Assembly (NCBI RefSeq): GCF_001707885.1
Contig: NZ_MASS01000011.1
Coordinates: 36,684-100,683, forward strand
Direction: 5' to 3'
DNA from: Desulfosporosinus cupriresistens
GTDB taxonomy: Bacteria > Bacillota > Desulfitobacteriia > Desulfitobacteriales > Desulfitobacteriaceae
DNA: 64,000 bases
The translations under genes and the position numbers were made by a program. The notes under the pieces are model-generated. The model worked only from the letters and a program-made list of their open reading frames with translations, was not told the DNA's origin and did no database searches. Positions within the stretch are counted from its first letter, which is position 1; each line of letters opens with the position of its first letter. Below are positions 7,189 through 16,536 of this stretch, in pieces.

Positions 7189-10100
7189 ATGAACCTGAAA
7201 CCCATCGTCTTTATCGATACCGAAATCGAACCGAAAAGTGGAAAAGTTCTGGATATCGGCGGTGTCAAGGGCGTTGGCAGTTCATTTCACTCCAATTCTC
7301 TGGTTGACTTCGCCAAGTTTCTTTATGGGTCGGACTATGTTTGCGGCCATAATATCTTCAATCATGATTTGAAATATATTCGCAATGCCCTCATTTATGC
7401 GGGCATTGATGACCCGACTATTATTGATACCTTGTTTCTTTCTCCACTGCTTTTTCCGGCCAAACCTTATCATAAGCTGGTTAAGGACGATAAGCTGCAA
7501 ACAGAAGATACCAACAATCCACTGAATGATTCCATTAAGGCCAAAGACCTTTTCTTTGATGAGATTGCAGCTTTTCAGCAGACAGATGGTGATTTGCAGC
7601 AAATTTTTTATCAGCTCTTGAGAGAGCAAAAGGAGTTTTCCGGCTTCTTTCATTTCCTTGGCTATCAGGCAGACCATATGGATATCGAAAAAGTGATTCG
7701 GGAAAAGTTTCATTCTCAAATCTGCGCAAACAGTGATCTGGCCAGGATAATCGTGGAATATCCCATCGAATTGTCCTACTCTCTGGCGTTAATCAATACT
7801 GATAATCGGTATTCCATTACACCGCCCTGGGTTTTGAAGAGCTATCCGGCAGTTGAACGGATCATGTTTTTGCTGAGAAGTTGCCCGTGTCTGACAGGTT
7901 GTGCGTATTGCGATCAGGCCCTGGACGTTCGTCTAGGGTTGAAACGGTTCTTCGGCTTTGAGAATTACCGGACCTATGCCGGGGAACCGTTACAGAAGAA
8001 TGCCGTCCAAGCGGCAGTTGACAACAAATCTCTTTTGGCTGTCTTTCCTACCGGTGGGGGGAAATCCATTACCTTTCAAGTGCCGGCTTTAATGAGCGGG
8101 GCCGCCACCAAGGGGCTGACCGTGGTTATCTCTCCCTTGCAGTCCTTGATGAAAGACCAGGTGGATAACCTGGAAAAAATGAATATTACAGATGCAGTGA
8201 CGGTCAACGGTTTGCTGGACCCCATTGAAAGAGCCAAGGCTTTGGATCGCGTGGAAAATGGTTCAGCCTCTATTCTGTATATCTCACCGGAGTCTTTGCG
8301 TTCCAAAACCATTGAACGGTTGCTTTTAGGCAGAAATGTGGTCCGTTTCGTGATTGATGAAGCTCACTGTTTTTCCTCCTGGGGTCAGGATTTTCGGGTG
8401 GACTATTTATATATTGGGGACTTTATCAAAAGCTTACAGGAACAGAAAAGTCTTTCGGAAGGGATCCCTGTTTCCTGCTTTACGGCGACTGCCAAGCAGA
8501 AGGTGATTGCAGACATTCGAGACTATTTTAAGGAAAAGTTGGCCTTGGACTTGGAAGTATTTAGCTCCAATGCCTCCAGAAGCAATCTTCATTATGAGGT
8601 GTTCGAGAAGCAAAATGAGGAGGACAAGTATAACACGCTTAGGAATATGATCGAAGAAAAGAATTGTCCGACGATCATCTATGTGTCCCGCACCCGTAAA
8701 GCGGAAATATTGGCGCATAGATTAACTCAAGACGGTTATCTGGCCAGAGCTTACCATGGTCAAATGGATAAGCAGGAGAAAACTGAAAATCAGGATGTCT
8801 TTATGCGGGGAGAAATTCAGATCATGGTAGCCACCTCGGCCTTTGGCATGGGGGTGGATAAGAAAGATGTGGGGTTGGTCATTCATTACGACATCTCCGA
8901 TTCCCTGGAGAATTATGTCCAGGAAGCAGGAAGAGCAGGACGGGACGAAACTATTTCAGCAGCCTGTTGTGTACTGTTTAATGATGATGATCTGAGTAAG
9001 CATTTTGTGATGTTGAACCAGACTAAGCTGAGTATGCAGGAAATTCAGCAAGTCTGGAAAGCTGTTAAAGATCTCACCAAATCCCGGAAACAGGTATCTC
9101 AATCGACCTTAGAGATTGCACGCAAGGCCGGGTGGGATGATGGTATTATGGACATCGGAACCAGAGTGACCACGGCGATTGCAGCCTTGGAAACAGCAGG
9201 CTATCTGAAAAGAGGTCAGAATTGCCCAAGACTCTACGCCAACAGCATCTTGGCCAGAAATGCCGAGGAGGCCATTCAGAGGATTGACAGTTCCGCACGT
9301 TTTAGTGGTAAGCAAAAGGAACAGGCCACGCGGATCATCAAGAAACTGATCTCCAGTAAAAGCAAAGGTCGCTCCGGTGATGAAGAAGCCGAAGCAAGAA
9401 TCGATTATATCTCCGATCATTTGGGCATTGTGAAAGAGGACGTCATCCAGATTGTCAATCTTTTGCGGGAGGAAAAGATTTTAGCAGATTCTAAAGACCT
9501 CAATGCCTTTATTAAGAAAAAGGATAGCGGGAAGAATTCTCTGAGTATCCTGAAGACCTATGGGCAAATCGAGAAATTTCTCCTCTCAGTCATCAGTGAT
9601 GAGGAAAAAATCATTCATCTAAAGGAGCTGAATGAGCAGGCGGAAGCGTCGGACTGTGAAGATGTCTCGCCCAATAAGCTCAAAACCATTCTAAACCTTT
9701 GTGCGATCAAAAACTGGATCAAACGGCAGACAACACCCCATTCTAAAAACCATCTGGCTGTTCTGGCGCTGTTTGACAAGGAAACGCTGACAGCAAAGCT
9801 GGAAAAACGGAATGATCTTGCCCGCTTTATTTTGGAGGTACTTTATGATTTAAGTAAAACAGATTCAGGTACGGATGAAAGCAGTCAGGAGGAAGTGCCG
9901 GTAGCCTTTTCTGTTTTGGAGCTGAAAGATAAATACGCTAATCAATCCACCCTCTTTCAGACTAGCGCAACGACGGAAGAGATTGAGGATGCTCTGTTCT
10001 ATCTTTCCAGAATCGAAGCCTTGAAGATAGAGGGCGGCTTTATGGTGGTTTATAATGGGCTGACCATTGAACGCCTGGAGAAGGATAACAAAAAGCGTTA

Positions 10101-12003
10101 CAAAGTAGATGATTATCAGAGGCTGGAGCAGTACTACCAAAATAAAGTCCAGCAAATTCATATCGTTGGAGAATACGCTCGGAAAATGATCAGGAATTAC
10201 CAAGAAGCCCTCCAATTTGTGGATGATTATTTTAAGTTGAATTACAGTTCCTTTCTGCAACGATACTTTCCGGGCAGCCGTGAGGACGAAATCAAGCGCA
10301 ACATTACACCCTCTAAGTTCAAACAGCTGTTTGGCGAGCTGTCACCGACTCAACTGAAGATTATCAATGATAAGGAATCAAAGACGATAGTCGTCGCTGC
10401 CGGGCCGGGAAGCGGTAAGACGCGGATTCTGGTGCATAAGTTGGCATCCCTGCTGTTAATGGAAGATGTCAAGCATGAGCAATTGCTGATGGTGACCTTT
10501 TCGAGATCTGCAGCGACGGAGTTCAAGAAGCGATTGTTAAAGCTGATCGGCAATGTGGCCCACTTCATTGAGATTAAAACCTTTCATTCCTACTGTTTTG
10601 ACTTATTGGGCCGAGTCGGCTCCCTGGAAAAGTCAGGGGATATCATCCAGGAAGCGATTAAGCGGATCAAGAACGGGCAAGTCGAACCGGGCCAGATCAC
10701 GAAAACGGTCTTGGTTATCGATGAGGCGCAGGATATGGATGCCCATGAATTTGCCTTAGTCGAGGCTTTGATGGAACAGAACGATAGTATGCGGATCATT
10801 GCCGTTGGGGATGATGACCAGAATATTTTTGAATTCAGGGGCGCCAGCTCCAAATATATGGAGAGCCTGATTACAGAACATGATGCGGTGATGGTGGAAC
10901 TGGTGGAAAACTACAGGAGCAGACGAAATCTCGTCGAGGCTGCCAACCAGTTTTTAATGCGCATTCCCAACCGCTTAAAGCACACGCCCATTATGGCCGT
11001 CAAGAGTAACAACGGCAAGATTAAACGGGTTCACTACCGAAGCCGTCATTTGATGACGCCCTTAGTCGAGGACATCCTCGCCCAAGGGCTTACCGGAAGC
11101 ACCTGTGTTTTGACGAAGAGGAATGAAGAAGCTTTACAGATTGCCGGGATGCTCATGAAGAAGGGCAGGCAGGCCAAGCTGATTCAGTCCAATGAAGGGT
11201 TTAACCTCTATAACCTTTTGGAAATCCGGTATTTTCTGATTCGCCTTAATTTGACCGAGGATGTTTATATTATCAGTGATGATCTTTGGGAAAATGCCAA
11301 GAGAAGACTGGCAGAGCGGTTTAGCGGCAGCTTGAATTTAGAGAGTTGTCTTAATCTGATTAAAGATTTTGAGGCCACGAATCCGAAGTATAAGTACAAA
11401 TCTGACCTGGAGATCTTTATCCGCGAATCCGTGCTGGAAGATTTTGTAGGGGAGAATGTGGAAACGATCTATGTATCAACCATCCACAAGGCTAAAGGCC
11501 GGGAGTTTGACAATGTCTTTCTGATGCTGGACCAATTTGACCCCGGTACGAATGAGGCCAAACGCCAGCTCTATGTGGCTATGACCAGGGCAAAAAACAA
11601 CCTGACGCTTTACGATAACGGGAACTATTTAAATTCCCTCAAAGTAGAGGATATGCAAGTGATTGCTGATTCTCAAACCTATCTTCCGTCTCAGGAATTG
11701 GTGATGCAATTATCCCATCGGGATGTCCAATTGGATTTTTTCCTCTACTGCCGTCCTCTGGTTAAGGATCTGAACAGCGGTGAGTCTCTTGGTGTTGACG
11801 GGAACGGCTGCTATAATGCCAAGGGCCAGGCAGTTCTCAAATTCTCTCATAGATTTTCAAAACAAATAGAGACGATGAGGCAAAAGAATTATGTGCCGAA
11901 AACAGCCAAAATACGCTTTATTGTCTATTGGCAGAAGGAAAACACTGAGGTCGAGGTTAGGATTGTTTTGCCGGAGCTTTATTTTGAGAAACTATTGCCA
12001 TGA
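7189..12003 (+). CDS. Giant DEDD exonuclease - RecQ helicase - UvrD-like helicase fusion
   Basis: 1604 residues combining three DNA-processing modules. Residues 1-~130 resemble a DEDD exonuclease (FIDTEI at 9-13; HNIFNHDL near 59). RecQ follows: Walker A PTGGGKS (287-293), DEAH box (IDEAH, 389-393), 'ATAKQK', and 'QEAGRAGRDE'. From about 1060 a superfamily-1 UvrD/Rep helicase: GPGSGKT (1072-1078), IDEAQD (1177-1182), 'GDDDQNIFEFRGA', 'VSTIHKAKGREFDNVF' and 'QLYVAMTRAK'. RecQ alone is ~600 residues, so this is a true multi-motor protein. AGGAGG sits only 2 bases before ATG 7189; a CTG at 7195 would be better spaced. Likely role: DNA repair or defence against foreign DNA (inference). Confidence 0.9.
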   Translation: MNLKPIVFIDTEIEPKSGKVLDIGGVKGVGSSFHSNSLVDFAKFLYGSDYVCGHNIFNHDLKYIRNALIYAGIDDPTIIDTLFLSPLLFPAKPYHKLVKDDKLQTEDTNNPLNDSIKAKDLFFDEIAAFQQTDGDLQQIFYQLLREQKEFSGFFHFLGYQADHMDIEKVIREKFHSQICANSDLARIIVEYPIELSYSLALINTDNRYSITPPWVLKSYPAVERIMFLLRSCPCLTGCAYCDQALDVRLGLKRFFGFENYRTYAGEPLQKNAVQAAVDNKSLLAVFPTGGGKSITFQVPALMSGAATKGLTVVISPLQSLMKDQVDNLEKMNITDAVTVNGLLDPIERAKALDRVENGSASILYISPESLRSKTIERLLLGRNVVRFVIDEAHCFSSWGQDFRVDYLYIGDFIKSLQEQKSLSEGIPVSCFTATAKQKVIADIRDYFKEKLALDLEVFSSNASRSNLHYEVFEKQNEEDKYNTLRNMIEEKNCPTIIYVSRTRKAEILAHRLTQDGYLARAYHGQMDKQEKTENQDVFMRGEIQIMVATSAFGMGVDKKDVGLVIHYDISDSLENYVQEAGRAGRDETISAACCVLFNDDDLSKHFVMLNQTKLSMQEIQQVWKAVKDLTKSRKQVSQSTLEIARKAGWDDGIMDIGTRVTTAIAALETAGYLKRGQNCPRLYANSILARNAEEAIQRIDSSARFSGKQKEQATRIIKKLISSKSKGRSGDEEAEARIDYISDHLGIVKEDVIQIVNLLREEKILADSKDLNAFIKKKDSGKNSLSILKTYGQIEKFLLSVISDEEKIIHLKELNEQAEASDCEDVSPNKLKTILNLCAIKNWIKRQTTPHSKNHLAVLALFDKETLTAKLEKRNDLARFILEVLYDLSKTDSGTDESSQEEVPVAFSVLELKDKYANQSTLFQTSATTEEIEDALFYLSRIEALKIEGGFMVVYNGLTIERLEKDNKKRYKVDDYQRLEQYYQNKVQQIHIVGEYARKMIRNYQEALQFVDDYFKLNYSSFLQRYFPGSREDEIKRNITPSKFKQLFGELSPTQLKIINDKESKTIVVAAGPGSGKTRILVHKLASLLLMEDVKHEQLLMVTFSRSAATEFKKRLLKLIGNVAHFIEIKTFHSYCFDLLGRVGSLEKSGDIIQEAIKRIKNGQVEPGQITKTVLVIDEAQDMDAHEFALVEALMEQNDSMRIIAVGDDDQNIFEFRGASSKYMESLITEHDAVMVELVENYRSRRNLVEAANQFLMRIPNRLKHTPIMAVKSNNGKIKRVHYRSRHLMTPLVEDILAQGLTGSTCVLTKRNEEALQIAGMLMKKGRQAKLIQSNEGFNLYNLLEIRYFLIRLNLTEDVYIISDDLWENAKRRLAERFSGSLNLESCLNLIKDFEATNPKYKYKSDLEIFIRESVLEDFVGENVETIYVSTIHKAKGREFDNVFLMLDQFDPGTNEAKRQLYVAMTRAKNNLTLYDNGNYLNSLKVEDMQVIADSQTYLPSQELVMQLSHRDVQLDFFLYCRPLVKDLNSGESLGVDGNGCYNAKGQAVLKFSHRFSKQIETMRQKNYVPKTAKIRFIVYWQKENTEVEVRIVLPELYFEKLLP

Positions 12004-12289
12004 TTATAAATCGGTCCGCCTCGTCTTATGAGGAAATTAAGCAGATGTGTTTGCGGCCATTATATCTTATATCAGCGGGTGCCGGGGTACGACCCAATTT
12101 CTTACCCGCATCTGTGAGTGACAAACTGATTGCGCATCAATAAAGTTATGAATGCGTAACAACAGTGTTGATGCCCATCATAGGAAACTCATCTTGTAAT
12201 AGTGAAAAACAATATGATATTTGGCCTGCTTTCCAGTAAAGAGTCGGCGGGGGAAAAAAGTAAATTTGCATTAAATTGAGGTGACGACA

Positions 12290-13189
12290 ATGGCTATGCG
12301 TGGTAAAAGCATAAATCTATTTCTCATGGATGGAGACCCAAACGGGCGAATCAAATGTACCCTTGCAAATTGGACAGGAGTAGCCTATAAAATTCCTCGC
12401 ACTGAATTGGAAAAGTGCAAAGGACGTGATGACCTCTCACAGAGCGGGGTCTATTTCCTGTTTGGGTCATCAGACCAGACTGGCGAAAACACTACCTATA
12501 TAGGGCAAGCTGGCATAAGGAAAAATGGTGAGGGCATTCTTTACCGATTGCAGGAACACAAACGCAATCCAGATAAGGATTACTGGACGGAGGCGGTTGT
12601 GTTCACCACTTCAAACAATTCTTTCGGACCAACGGAGATAAGCTACCTTGAAAACCGATTTGCCAATATGGCTGTCGCGGCAAAGCGGTATTTAGTTAAG
12701 AATGGCAACGAACCAACACCCGGACACATCACCGAGGAAAAAGAAAGCGAACTGGAAGAGTTCGTAGATTACGCCAAAATTATAATGAGTACACTCGGTC
12801 ATAAGGTGTTCGAACCCTTGGCTCAAATAATACTTGCTTCCTCGGCAACTACCCCATCTGATGAGCGGGGCAGCCTGTTTTTTTCCATCAAGCGAAGCGG
12901 TGCAAACGCTCAGGCACGCTTGACCAGCGAGGGTCTTGTGGTTATGGCGGGTAGTTCCATCCGGAAAGATTCCGTGCCAAGTTGCCCTGACTATGTTAAA
13001 TCCGCACGTGAGGACAACAAAGAGTATATAGATAAGAACGGTATTTTACAAAAAGACATTCTTTTCAAAACTCCGTCTGGTGCTTCGTCTTTTGTCCTCG
13101 GCGCGCCTACCAACGGCAACGTTGAGTGGAAAACCGAGGATGGTAAGACTTTCAAGGAAGCAGAGGCCGCTGAAACAGCAGATCAATGA
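12290..13189 (+). CDS. GIY-YIG nuclease-domain protein with C-terminal DUF4357
   Basis: About 299 residues. The N-terminal half has a GIY-YIG-type site: 'SGVYFLFG' and 'TYIGQAG', then an Arg (LYRLQEHKR) and a Glu (YLENRFANMA) at the expected places. The C-terminal ~60 residues (GASSFVLGAPTNGNVEWK) match DUF4357, often joined to GIY-YIG or restriction proteins. GAGGTG at 12278-12283 supports ATG 12290 rather than GTG 12281. It precedes the exonuclease gene by 25 bases, so they are probably co-transcribed. Nuclease activity and a role in defence are inferred. Confidence 0.8.
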   Translation: MAMRGKSINLFLMDGDPNGRIKCTLANWTGVAYKIPRTELEKCKGRDDLSQSGVYFLFGSSDQTGENTTYIGQAGIRKNGEGILYRLQEHKRNPDKDYWTEAVVFTTSNNSFGPTEISYLENRFANMAVAAKRYLVKNGNEPTPGHITEEKESELEEFVDYAKIIMSTLGHKVFEPLAQIILASSATTPSDERGSLFFSIKRSGANAQARLTSEGLVVMAGSSIRKDSVPSCPDYVKSAREDNKEYIDKNGILQKDILFKTPSGASSFVLGAPTNGNVEWKTEDGKTFKEAEAAETADQ

Positions 13190-13214
13190 TACGGAAAAGC
13201 CAAGGAGGAAACCT

Positions 13215-13775
13215 ATGAGCACGTTTGCCGTTATTGACACGGAAACAACATGGGGTGATGAGGTTATGTCTATCGGTGTTGTCATCGCCGACTCGGAAAT
13301 CTTCGAGTTGGTGGACAAACGTTATTACATACTCACCCCTTTCAAGAATCACGGCGGTATGTACGCCTATGCTCTCTACATCAACGGTATTAAGCCTGAC
13401 CTTGAGTGTTCAAGAGAAATGGTAATGACCGAGCTGGTTCGTTTTCTTGCCGCCTACAAGGTCGAGACCATGTTTGCGTATAATGCCTCTTTCGACTATC
13501 GTCATCTACCAGAACTGTCATACCTCGTTTGGTATGACATCATGAAGATGGCGGCGTATAGGCAGCATAACCCCAAGATACCGTGTCGTGCCGAGTGCCA
13601 TGGCACTGGTAGATTGAAGCGCGGATATGGTGTGGAAAGCGTTTACAGAATGCTGAGCGAAGATTTGGTGTATTGCGAGATGCACAATGCGCTGACCGAC
13701 GCGATAGACGAATTGGAAATTATGCGACTTCTTAACCATGAACTCGGCAAGTATGTATCGGCGAGAATAGGGTGA
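13215..13775 (+). CDS. DEDDh 3'-5' exonuclease (RNase T / DNA pol III epsilon type)
   Basis: 186 residues. ExoI motif 'FAVIDTETTW' gives the first Asp and Glu, ExoII is 'FAYNASFDYRHL', and ExoIII is 'HNALTDAIDE' with the His and Asp of the DEDDh type. AAGGAGG lies 6 bases before ATG 13215; the frame upstream overlaps the previous gene and is not used. A single-domain exonuclease of this kind could trim DNA or RNA ends. Second such gene at 27884. Confidence 0.85.
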   Translation: MSTFAVIDTETTWGDEVMSIGVVIADSEIFELVDKRYYILTPFKNHGGMYAYALYINGIKPDLECSREMVMTELVRFLAAYKVETMFAYNASFDYRHLPELSYLVWYDIMKMAAYRQHNPKIPCRAECHGTGRLKRGYGVESVYRMLSEDLVYCEMHNALTDAIDELEIMRLLNHELGKYVSARIG

Positions 13776-13803
13776 CAGATAAAAAGTTCTAAGGAGAATG
13801 GTT

Positions 13804-14541
13804 ATGAGCCATCCAAAACAGGGCAGGGATTTATACAGACCCATAATCAAAGAAGGGACCATCTTGCTTCGTCAAAGAAAACTCAGGGTGCTTTTCTAGG
13901 CGCTCAACTATCCAACGCTAACAATCAGGTTGACGGACAGACTGAATGGGTTAAGGTTGACGAAGACGATTATGATTACAGATACTCACCCTACGACTAT
14001 GAGGATGAACGAGAGCCAGCAGAATTGACCGAAGAACAGCGAGAAATGGCCGCGCCAAGTATCAAAAAAGCGTGGCTAGGTATATCTGGAAAGAAAAATG
14101 CTAAAGGTTTGTCAAAAAAACACAAGACTTGCGACACCAAAATTATGTCAGCGAGGTCCTCTGTTTCGGGTTTGTTTACGCAAGAGATTGACGAAGCCTA
14201 CGGAAAGTATGTGAACAATATGACCAGCGAGAAAGCACAGTGGGAACTACTCGATATTTTCATTCTCTCCGCAGTAGTCGCGGCAAAAATCAGAAAGCTG
14301 TCCAACGCTCGAATTGTAAATTACGGAAACCCACAAGAATACATAGAGGGCAAAGAAGTCATAGAAAAACTCAGCGCACCCTCAATTCGTGGACAGCATT
14401 AACAGAATTCTGCAAATCAACCCAAACTTGTTGGAAGAGAAGTCGCCTGCTCTGTCCATGATAGTAGGACGCTCTCTGATCGTGGACGGCGATTATTTGC
14501 CAATTGAAAACAAGGGGCTTAGAGAAGCTTTTTCGCTATAG
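13804..14541 (+). pseudogene. Unrecognised acidic protein gene with two frame changes
   Basis: AAGGAG precedes ATG 13804 (MSHPKQGRDLYRP), but this frame stops near 13898. A second frame is open from 13776 to 14402 and carries the main sequence, with an acidic Asp/Tyr/Glu-rich stretch (DEDDYDYRYSPYDYEDE). The first frame then resumes from about 14389 to 14541 (VDSINRILQINPNLLEEK). One insertion near 13850 and one deletion near 14390 would restore a single ~245-residue protein. Either the gene is decayed or the assembly has two indels. No family recognised. Confidence 0.45.
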
Positions 14542-15020
14542 CTCGGACTTTTATAACGATTACCGAACCTTTCAACGATATGATTCTGAGTGTGCATTTT
14601 ATCAATTACTAAAATATTGCCACCAAATACGCCCGACATGAAATTTGGACTTGTTCCATCACACATATAAGATCGTAGAAACGCCGTGGACTTATCTCCT
14701 GCACGGAAATATCCTGAAATCGTGAAGAGGTTAAATAGCTATAGCTCTCATCTAAGCCATAGGTGGGGGCTATTTACATGAATTCTTTAAAACCAGTATC
14801 GACTATCTGGTGGGATTGACCAATAATAAAAAGCCCTATCGTTAATTTTAGTGATCGACACGTTCTCTTACATAAGGTAGTGGGGATATTATTAATAAGT
14901 TAGGGGAGAAGTGGCGGCCAGGCGGCCGCCGTTCTTTTTGACTGCCTTTCTTATCTGTAAGTTTCGCCGATTTATTAATGATGTTCATAGACAAAGAGAA
15001 AGCCAATGATGAGAATCAGT
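14542..15020. other. Gene-poor stretch with an XRE-repressor tail remnant and a GC hairpin
   Basis: No intact gene seen. At about 14770-14845 on the plus strand the translation 'FFKTSIDYLVGLTNNKKPYR' then stop is the typical end of an XRE-type repressor, without its helix-turn-helix. A GGCGGCC hairpin follows at 14913. The same tail and hairpin recur near 27.5 kb, and the hairpin again at 45.0 kb. Confidence 0.55.
14913..14937 (+). terminator. GC-rich hairpin terminator, copy A of a repeated module
   Basis: Stem GGCGGCC (14913-14919) / GGCCGCC (14924-14930) followed by GTTCTTTTT. It matches copies at 27637 and 45001, each preceded by GAAGT, and marks a shared element end. Confidence 0.7.
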
Positions 15021-15023
15021 GGA

Positions 15024-15600
15024 TTAAAGAAAAATATTTGGGATTTTAACACACAGAATATCATAATCTATTGTTGTTATGAACCGCTGCCAAGGCATTT
15101 GGGTGAAAGTGCATTTAGAAAGTTTAGTAATAATTTTGCGGCTACATTGCATATAATGCCATAATATTTGATCTTCGTAATACAAGTAGGAAGAATATGC
15201 AGAAGAAAACCTTCTTGCAATTTTTTTGACATTTAGGGTCATGACCTTAGAAATATTTCAGTCCTTATAATCCTTCCAAGAAAAACTTACCGATTTTCTG
15301 TCAAATGACTGAATTCTGGAGTTGCAGATAGCGATTCTGTGAATATAACGCCAAGATATTTAACAACATGCCCTGGGATTTAATTGGTTTATACATAAAA
15401 ACCTTTTTCGAAATATAATCCATCAACAAAGGAGGAAAAATTACTCTCAGATGAAAGCTTCGCAGCATTAAAGAAGCTAATTTTCCCTTCTTCAAAAGCC
15501 TTCTTAAAATAATACAGGAACTTCTCTCTGAATTTCTTCGAAACTGCTTTGACTGGAATTTTGCTTGCACCGGGATATGTAAACATTATTGGCAATTGCT
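15024..15600 (-). pseudogene. IS91-family (HUH/Y2) transposase remnant with frameshifts
   Basis: Reading the minus strand across frames gives a continuous match to the late part of IS91-type transposases: 'PVKAVSKKFREKFLYYFKKA', then a KYLG segment, then 'RYIHRIAICNSRIQSFDRK', 'SVSFSWKDYKD', and 'FLLHILPTCITKIKYYGII'. The order and spacing (YLGRYTHRIAISN..., VTFRWKDYKD, RRFLLHILP) are the family's own. At least three frame changes and stops break it and the catalytic HUH/Tyr region is missing. An old, dead rolling-circle-type element. Confidence 0.75.
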
Positions 15601-15631
15601 AAGATCAATGAATTAAAAGGAGGAACATACC

Positions 15632-16132
15632 TTGACTTCAACGTTTACAAAAGCAGCTGGAATTGGTTTTATTGTTTTATCAGCATTAAGACTAACTCCA
15701 ATTATAAATGCCACTGGAAAGTGGTTGTTATATGTTTCAATCGCAGCGTTATTCTTAATATTATCGGACTTATTAGAATTCATTATTGAAGGTATAGTAG
15801 AAAAGAAAGGGGTCAATTTAAACAAGGCAAGAATACTCCTGCGTTCAATTTTTCTTGCGAGCGCAGTGATAGTTATAATCGTTTTACCTAATTTGAAAAT
15901 TGATATTCCAGTAAAACAAGTTAATGCATTGAGTGACGCCATAACACTTGTTAGCTTAGGTATTGCAATAACATTGATTGGATTTAAAACAGAGAGAGTG
16001 CAAATCTCATCATTTAATAACACTAATAACATAAATAATGAGGTAAGAGAGTTTATAAATTCTATTGAAGGAAAGAAAATTATTGATGAACGGATAAGCG
16101 AATTATCGTTACAAAATGCAAAACAGCTATAG
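15632..16132 (+). CDS. Hypothetical integral membrane protein
   Basis: 166 residues, not recognised. Four hydrophobic segments are visible: about 7-28, 30-52, 68-86 and 97-118, followed by a hydrophilic tail (EVREFINSIEGKKIIDERIS). Start is TTG 15632 with AAAAGGAGG at 15616-15623; no in-frame ATG fits better. Isolated unit; a terminator-like hairpin lies at 16305. In an accessory island such small multi-span proteins can be effectors, but nothing here proves it. Confidence 0.55.
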   Translation: MTSTFTKAAGIGFIVLSALRLTPIINATGKWLLYVSIAALFLILSDLLEFIIEGIVEKKGVNLNKARILLRSIFLASAVIVIIVLPNLKIDIPVKQVNALSDAITLVSLGIAITLIGFKTERVQISSFNNTNNINNEVREFINSIEGKKIIDERISELSLQNAKQL

Positions 16133-16304
16133 TAGCGCGGATGACAAGACAAAAATAATCTGAAAGATAATATGCTAGATATTTCCTATTAGTAAATCGT
16201 TTTTAGCACAAAGGATTGAATCTTGTGCTGTGAATATTAGCAACATAGCCAATTGCCGGTACAGAGAATCTTACAGCTCAAATAATGAGTAAAATATATT
16301 TAAT

Positions 16305-16346
16305 GGCAGTCTGACTGGTAATTCCGGTTCTACTGCCTTTCTTTTT
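16305..16346 (+). terminator. Rho-independent terminator candidate
   Basis: GGCAGT (16305-16310) pairs with ACTGCC (16332-16337), then TTTCTTTTT. It probably ends the membrane-protein transcript. The rest of 16133-16536 shows no convincing gene. Confidence 0.6.
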
Positions 16347-16536
16347 GTAGAGTTGGCTCTTGAATACATACAATCTTAATCCACATAATGATAATGTTCA
16401 TTCAAAGACCAACGGTACCTTAACTTGGACACACATATTAATGTCTGTGCCAGATGGTATAATTTTTTTAGAGCATTACTCAATTAACAAAAAGAATCAG
16501 GTAGATATTCAAGCACAAACAAAGGATCTGTTAACA

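Noticed and set aside
15613..16152. 179-codon minus-strand ORF opposite the four-span membrane protein
   Set aside because: The plus-strand frame has a strong AAGGAGG and sensible membrane helices; the reverse is its antisense shadow.
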